This document shows, piece after piece, positions 60,047-64,000 of a DNA stretch of 64,000 nt. Both the position numbers and the translations under genes were made by a program. Origin of the DNA: Streptomyces griseus subsp. griseus (GTDB lineage Bacteria; Actinomycetota; Actinomycetes; Streptomycetales; Streptomycetaceae); the NCBI RefSeq assembly GCF_000720255.1, contig NZ_JOJE01000002.1, forward strand, positions 237,318 to 301,317, written 5' to 3'. How positions within the stretch are numbered: the first letter of the stretch is position 1; each line of letters begins with the position of its first letter. The notes beneath the pieces were generated by a model. That model saw only the letters and a program-made list of their open reading frames with translations, was not told the DNA's origin and made no database searches.

Positions 60047-60176
60047 GGGACCGCCCGCGCCGACGGGGCCACTGTGACGCGGGACGGGGTCGCCGCGACC
60101 GCCCGCGCCGACGGGGCCGCTGTGACGCGGGACGGGGTCGCCGGGACCGCCCGCGCCGACGGGGCCGCTATGACCC
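60047..60176. repeat. 48-bp tandem repeat, about 2.7 copies
   Basis: Units 60047-60094, 60095-60142 and partial 60143-60176, differing at few positions. Located in the 418-bp gap 60023-60440, just after the anchored-protein gene and before the ECF41 operon promoter. No gene seen; a minus-strand frame through it encodes a 16-residue repeat but lacks support. Confidence 0.88.
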
Positions 60177-60379
60177 GCCCGTCGCTCCCCCGCGCGCGGT
60201 TTCCGGCCACTGCGGAGTGACTGGACGCCGAGTACGACGAGACAGGCGGCTCCGGCCGGCTTGACGACCGTACGCCGTGGCGGAAGCCGCCAGGACGGCC
60301 GCCAGCCCGAGCACGGTGAGCATTCCCCATATGAGCAGCCTGGCCGGATCATCGCAGACAAGTGATCTGGACCACATGC

Positions 60380-60406
60380 TGTCACAGCGATCGGCCGCCC
60401 GGTGTC
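60380..60406 (+). promoter_or_regulatory. ECF41-type promoter
   Basis: TGTCACA (60380-60386), 16-bp spacer, TGTC (60403-60406). The ECF41 consensus I know is TGTCACA with CGTC at about this spacing, so the operon carrying the sigma gene is probably self-activated. Confidence 0.65.
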
Positions 60407-60440
60407 TTGAGAGCGAACCCCTGGAGACGGAGGAGACACC

Positions 60441-61697
60441 ATGACTGAGAACACCACCGACGTGGTCGTGATCGGCGGCGGATACGCGGGCGTCATGGCG
60501 GCCAATCGCCTGACTCAGCGCGACGACGTCACCGTCACTCTGATCAACCCGCGCCCCACCTTCGTGGAGCGAATCCGTCTGCACCAGCTGGTGGGCGGCT
60601 CCCACGCGGCGGTCGCCGAGTACGGACACGTCCTGGGCGGGGCCGTCCGTCTGGTGGTCGACACCGTGACCCGGATCGACGCGGCCGAGCGCAGCGTGAC
60701 CCTGGCCTCAGGCGGCACGGTCGGCTACGACTACCTGGTCTACGCCGTGGGCAGCGGGACCGCCGACCCACAGGTGCCGGGAGCGGCGGAGTTCGCCCAT
60801 CCCATCGCCACCTTCGAGGAGGCGCAGCGGCTGCGGCCGGTCCTCGACGCCGCGTCCGTGTCGGCCGCGGTGACGGTGGTCGGAGCCGGTCCGGCCGGTA
60901 TCGAGACCGCCGCCGAACTGGCGGAGGCGGGCCGCGCCGTGACCCTGGTCTGCGGCGGAGTGCTCGGACCCTACCTGCACCCTCGGGGCCACCGTACGGT
61001 TGCCCGGCGGCTGGCTCGGCTCGGTGTGACCGTGCTCGAAGGCCCCGGCACGAAGGTGACGGCCGTGACCCGCGATGCCGTGCGGCTCGGCGACGGCCGC
61101 GAGTTCTCGAGCGAGGTGACCATCTGGACCACCGGCTTCGGCGTGCCGGACCTGGCCGCGCGCAGCGGGCTGAGCACCGACGCGCTGGGCCGTCTGCTGA
61201 CGGACGAGACGCTGACGAGCGTGGACGACGTGCGCATCCTCGCGGCCGGCGATTCCGCGGCGCCGTCGGGTCTGCCGTACCGGATGGGCTGCCAGTCCGC
61301 GGTTCAGCTGGGCCCGCAGGCCGCCGAGACGGTGCTCAGCCGGATCGCGGGCAAGCGGCCCGCGCCCGTCAGCGTGGGCTTCGCCGGCCAGTGCATCAGC
61401 CTGGGGCGCCGCGCCGGCGTCTTCCAGTTCGCCCACCGCGACGACACGGCGATCAGGTTCTACGTCGGCGGCCGCCCGGGCGCGAGGCTCAAGGAGTGGG
61501 TGTGCTGGGGCACGGTCTGGCAGTTGGCGTACGAGGCCCGCAAGCCGGGCGTACGCACCTGGTGGGCCAAGGAGCCCAAGCGCCGGCAGTTGCTCCGGGC
61601 TACGCGGCGCGGCGAGGCTCCGGCCACGGCCACTGCCCCCACTGCCCCCACTGCCCCCACTGCCCCCACTGCGGCAACGGCCGAACGGGCAGCGTAG
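60441..61697 (+). CDS. FAD-dependent oxidoreductase (NDH-2-like) of the ECF41 operon
   Basis: 418-residue pyridine nucleotide-disulfide-type flavoprotein. FAD site VVVIGGGYAGVMAANRL at the N-terminus, NAD site VTVVGAGPAGIETAAELAEAG near 150, and C-terminal FAD motif VRILAAGDSAAPSGLPYRMGC. Resembles type II NADH dehydrogenases and AIF-like proteins. The last ~30 residues carry a (TAP)n repeat from 9-bp DNA repeats. ATG 60441 follows GGAGGAG. It precedes the ECF41 sigma gene, matching the known linkage of ECF41 factors to oxidoreductases of the COE group; likely substrate of that regulation. Reaction partner unknown. Confidence 0.9.
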   Translation: MTENTTDVVVIGGGYAGVMAANRLTQRDDVTVTLINPRPTFVERIRLHQLVGGSHAAVAEYGHVLGGAVRLVVDTVTRIDAAERSVTLASGGTVGYDYLVYAVGSGTADPQVPGAAEFAHPIATFEEAQRLRPVLDAASVSAAVTVVGAGPAGIETAAELAEAGRAVTLVCGGVLGPYLHPRGHRTVARRLARLGVTVLEGPGTKVTAVTRDAVRLGDGREFSSEVTIWTTGFGVPDLAARSGLSTDALGRLLTDETLTSVDDVRILAAGDSAAPSGLPYRMGCQSAVQLGPQAAETVLSRIAGKRPAPVSVGFAGQCISLGRRAGVFQFAHRDDTAIRFYVGGRPGARLKEWVCWGTVWQLAYEARKPGVRTWWAKEPKRRQLLRATRRGEAPATATAPTAPTAPTAPTAATAERAA

Positions 61698-61742
61698 AGA
61701 CCCCTCGAGGATGGAAAGGACGGGAAGAGGATGAGGAGAGAG

Positions 61743-62639
61743 ATGACCAACCACGCCACTGATCCGGCGACCGAGGCGTTCGTCGCCCACCGCAACCTGC
61801 TCTTCACCGTCGCCTACGAGATGCTCGGCTCGGCTGCCGACGCCGAGGACGTCCTTCAGGAGACCTGGCTGCGGTGGGTCAGGGCCGACCTGGAGCAGGT
61901 GCGCGACCAGCGGGCCTACCTGGTCCGGATCACGACCCGCCAGTCGCTGAACCGGTTGCGCACCATGACCCGCCGCAAGGAGGCGTACGTCGGCCCCTGG
62001 CTTCCCGAGCCGCTGCTCACCGCGCCGGACGTGGCCCAGGACGTCGAGCTCGCCGAGAGCGTCTCGATGGCGCTGATGCTCGTACTCGAGACACTCTCGC
62101 CGACGGAGCGCGCCGTCTTCGTACTGCGCGAGGTCTTCGACGTGGGGTACGAGGAGATCGCGGCCGCCGTCGACAAGAGTCCCGCCGCCGTCCGCCAGAT
62201 CGCCCACCGCGCCCGCCGGCACGTCGAGGCCCGCCGCCCTCGCGAGGTGGTCTCGGCCGGCGAGACCCGGGCGGCCCTGGAGTCCTTCCGGCACGCGCTC
62301 GACACCGGGGACCTCCAGAGCTTCCTCGACGTACTCGCCCCGGAGGTCGTCCTGGTGAGCGACGGCGGCGGCATCAAGCAGGCCGCGGTACGCCCGGTCG
62401 TCGGCGCGGACAAGGTGGCCCGCTTCATCATCGGCGGCTCCGCCAAGCACAAGGTCCCGGTCACCAGCGACCTCACGATCGTCAACGGCCACCCGGCACT
62501 CGCCCTGCGCCTGAACGGCGAGCTCGACGGGATCATGGCGATCCGCCTCGAGAACGCCCGCATCACCGGCCTCTACTACGTCCGCAACCCCGAGAAGCTG
62601 ACCCGCGTCGAGTCCGAGACCCCACTCACCCTGCGCTGA
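61743..62639 (+). CDS. ECF41-family RNA polymerase sigma factor
   Basis: 298-residue sigma factor with sigma2 (~10-75: NLLFTVAYEMLGSAADAEDVLQETWLRW) and sigma4 (~105-165: LSPTERAVFVLREVFDVGYEEIA) plus a ~130-residue SnoaL-like C-terminal domain. Three ECF41 hallmarks are present: WLPEP (86-90) in the linker, SDGGG (206-210) and NPEKL (282-286) in the C-terminal domain, which controls activity without an anti-sigma factor. ATG 61743 follows AGGAGAGAG; the ATG at 61731 is upstream of that site. Downstream of the oxidoreductase by 45 bp, probably in one operon read from the ECF41-type promoter. Confidence 0.92.
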   Translation: MTNHATDPATEAFVAHRNLLFTVAYEMLGSAADAEDVLQETWLRWVRADLEQVRDQRAYLVRITTRQSLNRLRTMTRRKEAYVGPWLPEPLLTAPDVAQDVELAESVSMALMLVLETLSPTERAVFVLREVFDVGYEEIAAAVDKSPAAVRQIAHRARRHVEARRPREVVSAGETRAALESFRHALDTGDLQSFLDVLAPEVVLVSDGGGIKQAAVRPVVGADKVARFIIGGSAKHKVPVTSDLTIVNGHPALALRLNGELDGIMAIRLENARITGLYYVRNPEKLTRVESETPLTLR

Positions 62640-62742
62640 TCAGCACGGTGACCGCCCACGATCGCCCCGACCCGTCCGGCAACATGCTCGACCGGTTCAG
62701 GACGGCTCGTGGGTCGTCCGCGATCCGCGGGACCTCAGCTGA

Positions 62743-63498
62743 CTACTCGTGCTCCGAATCCGGCGCCGCGGCGCCGCCCGCGCTCGCCTCGGGCTTCGTG
62801 TAGAGGACCTCGCGGGCCTGCTCCGCGGCGCGGGCGATGCTCTCGCCGACGAAGTCGAGGAAGCGGGCGATGTTCTCGAGGCGGACGGCGGCCGGGGTGT
62901 CGGGGCCGAGGACGTTGACGCCCTGCCGTGCGGTCTCGGCGAGCTGGAAGTTGGACTGGGCGGCGGCGACCATGGACTGGAACCAGACGTCGTCGTTGAC
63001 GGCGTAGCGCTCGCGGCGGCGTTCGTCGCGTTCCCTGCTGATGAGCCCCTGGGTATCGAGGAACGCGATCGCCTTGGAGATGGACGCCGGGCTGACCTGG
63101 AGGCGCTGGGCGAGTTCGGACGCGGTGTGGCTGCCCGCGTCGGTGGTGAACAGGCAGGTCAGCACCCGGGACATCATTTTGGGCACGCCCTGCTGCATGA
63201 GGAGGGCGGTGAAGGACTCCTCGTACTCGCGGACCGCCTCGGCGTCGCGTCCGTGGGCCTGCGGAGGCGTCTTGGAGTCCCGGGGCGCGGTCTGCCTGCG
63301 GCGGTGGGCACGGCGTTCGGTGGCGTGGTGGGCGAGGTCGGCGCGGTAGGTGGTGGGGCCGCCGTTGCGCATCACCTCGCGCGTGATCGTCGAGGTCGGG
63401 CGGTCGAGGCGCCTGGCGATCTCCGCGTAGGCCAGGCCGTCGGCCAGTCCCAGCGCGATCTGCTGACGTTCCTGCTGGGTGAGCCTGCCTCCCGGCAT
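62743..63498 (-). CDS. Transcriptional regulator: transposase-type HTH fused to MarR/GbsR-like domain
   Basis: 251 residues. Residues ~5-55 are an HTH_38/IS30-type helix-turn-helix (LTQQERQQIALGLADGLAYA, ARRLDRPTSTITREVMRNGG). Residues ~85-215 are a GbsR/MarR-like winged helix (LTCLFTTDAGSHTASELAQR, ISKAIAFLDTQGLISRERDE). C-terminal ~35 residues are Ala/Glu-rich. ATG 63498 follows AAGGAG. It faces a DUF4097/ABC-transporter-type unit across an operator array (63554-63683), its probable target. The mixture of an IS-derived DNA-binding domain with a MarR-like domain is unusual but known in Streptomyces; ligand unknown. Confidence 0.85.
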   Translation of the reverse strand: MPGGRLTQQERQQIALGLADGLAYAEIARRLDRPTSTITREVMRNGGPTTYRADLAHHATERRAHRRRQTAPRDSKTPPQAHGRDAEAVREYEESFTALLMQQGVPKMMSRVLTCLFTTDAGSHTASELAQRLQVSPASISKAIAFLDTQGLISRERDERRRERYAVNDDVWFQSMVAAAQSNFQLAETARQGVNVLGPDTPAAVRLENIARFLDFVGESIARAAEQAREVLYTKPEASAGGAAAPDSEHE

Positions 63499-63553
63499 CG
63501 GGGTCTCCTTCGTGGTCCGTGGTGTGCTCAGCATAGCGTTCACTCGCCATCCA

Positions 63554-63658
63554 TTGCAACGAATGAGATCCAGGTCGTTGCGTTGAATTCACACTCAGTG
63601 CAACGATTTCTCCGCTTCCACCTGCTGTTATCGCCATTACGTGCAACGAGTCTGTTGC
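63554..63658. promoter_or_regulatory. Operator array of TGCAACGA elements
   Basis: TTGCAACGA at 63554-63562 and inverted TCGTTGCG at 63575-63582, further TGCAACGA at 63599-63606 and 63642-63649, and GTTGC at 63654-63658, giving inverted pairs around N12 and N6. Presumed binding sites of the divergent regulator at 62743-63498. Confidence 0.6.
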
Positions 63659-63683
63659 TGCAATCATGAACGCAACGTAGCGT
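63655..63683 (+). promoter_or_regulatory. Promoter of the DUF4097 remnant/ABC unit
   Basis: TTGCTG (63655-63660), 17-bp spacer, TAGCGT (63678-63683). Its -35 overlaps the last operator half-site, so a bound regulator would block it. Confidence 0.55.
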
Positions 63684-63718
63684 TTCCAACGTCAGAAACG
63701 ACGACGAAGGAGCGCACG

Positions 63719-63968
63719 ATGCAGAAGTTCGACACCCCCACCCAGGTCTCCGCCATCCTCGACCCAGGCCACCGGCGGCACGGTCACCCTGCGCACCCAG
63801 CACGGCCACATCACCCTCGGCGCCGCCCGCGGAATCTCCGCCCGCCTCGACGCCGGCACCAGCCACGGCCGCATCGACAACACCCTCACCAACACCGACG
63901 GCACCGACGCCGGCCTGCACATCCACGCCACCACCGCCTACGGCGACATCACCGCCCACAGCCTGTGA
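63719..63968 (+). pseudogene. DUF4097 gene with internal deletion and frameshift
   Basis: ATG 63719 starts MQKFDTPTQVSAILDPG, the normal N-terminus of Streptomyces DUF4097 beta-helix-like proteins. After about 17 codons, near 63767, the frame must shift to continue as ATGGTVTLRTQHGHITLG and then ARLDAGTSHGRIDNTLTN, the normal C-terminus, ending TGA 63968. About 130-150 central codons of the family are missing. Promoter and ribosome site remain, and the following ABC-type gene start lies 29 bp on, so the truncated message may still deliver translation to that gene. Confidence 0.78.
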
Positions 63969-63997
63969 CCGAACCCCGCCACCGAAGGAGACCCCGC

Positions 63998-64000
63998 ATG
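63998..64000 (+). CDS. Start codon of the next gene (3' beyond window)
   Basis: ATG at the last three bases with AAGGAG eight bases upstream. In other Streptomyces the gene after DUF4097 is usually an ABC transporter ATPase; nothing else can be seen here. Confidence 0.55.

Noticed and set aside
59956..60330. Minus-strand frame encoding 16-residue repeats
   Set aside because: Arises from the 48-bp DNA repeat; no start signal and biased composition.

Overview
This is a chromosomal window from a Streptomyces-like actinomycete. The DNA is very GC-rich with strongly GC-biased third codon positions, GTG/TTG starts are common, several genes look leaderless, and gene content and order match, from memory, the S. 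coelicolor SCO4226-SCO4320 region. DasR (dre), BldD, CIRCE and PHO-box motifs typical of the genus are visible. It is core chromosome with small accessory scars.

Layout. 1-6.8 kb: an XPB-type helicase preceded by a protein sharing its N-terminal domain, a small conserved protein, and a HelD-type RNA polymerase-associated ATPase behind an unusual 35-bp dyad. 6.8-10.4 kb: cutC with a probable dre site, a maleylpyruvate-isomerase-like gene broken by a 25-bp duplication, an HD protein, a fusion acetyltransferase and a DUF4031 pair. 10.4-12.4 kb: RpiR-family regulator plus murQ (cell-wall amino sugar recycling). 12.4-19 kb: membrane protein, MFS pump, old-yellow-enzyme oxidoreductase, groEL2 under two CIRCE operators, and a cold-shock gene. 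19.3-21.0 kb: a threonine-synthase-like PLP enzyme and a ThiS/MoaD-like sulfur carrier behind a SAM-I riboswitch. I read this as a probable O-phosphohomoserine-dependent homocysteine/methionine route rather than threonine synthesis. 21.1-24.4 kb: gpgS, otsA and otsB (glucosylglycerate and trehalose). 24.7-29.2 kb: sugar-binding lipoprotein, nagK, nagA and a PfkB kinase around two dre sites.

29.2-44 kb: carbohydrate-binding membrane protein, the GAF-PAS-GGDEF diguanylate cyclase cdgB with a BldD-like box, flavin reductase, arfB, terD, several damaged genes (an acetyltransferase/NUDIX chimera, an M1 peptidase with a replaced C-terminus, a quinone-reductase tail), two 15-bp minisatellites, an MFS pump, and a lone tnpB transposon. 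44.4-53.8 kb: tRNA-Thr(UGU), msiK (shared sugar-ABC ATPase, with a dre-like site), a sugar nucleotidyltransferase, a DoxX protein, rlmB, cysS, ispF, ispD and carD. 54.4-58.9 kb: a lipoprotein, phoP-phoR divergent from phoU around a PHO box, a Cys-rich mini-protein and a DUF4242 (SCO4226-like nickel-binding) protein. 59-64 kb: VOC protein, anchored protein, a likely self-activated ECF41 operon (oxidoreductase plus sigma factor), a regulator with an operator array, and a DUF4097 gene reduced by an internal deletion.

Themes: amino-sugar metabolism and its global control (nagK-nagA, sugar-binding protein, msiK, murQ, perhaps cutC); phosphate control (phoRP/phoU); sulfur amino acid supply (SAM riboswitch unit); compatible solutes (gpgS-otsA-otsB); and an unusual density of recent small-scale gene damage. 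Coordinates of regulatory motifs were read by eye; functional calls rest on recognised motifs and family memory, not on database searches.
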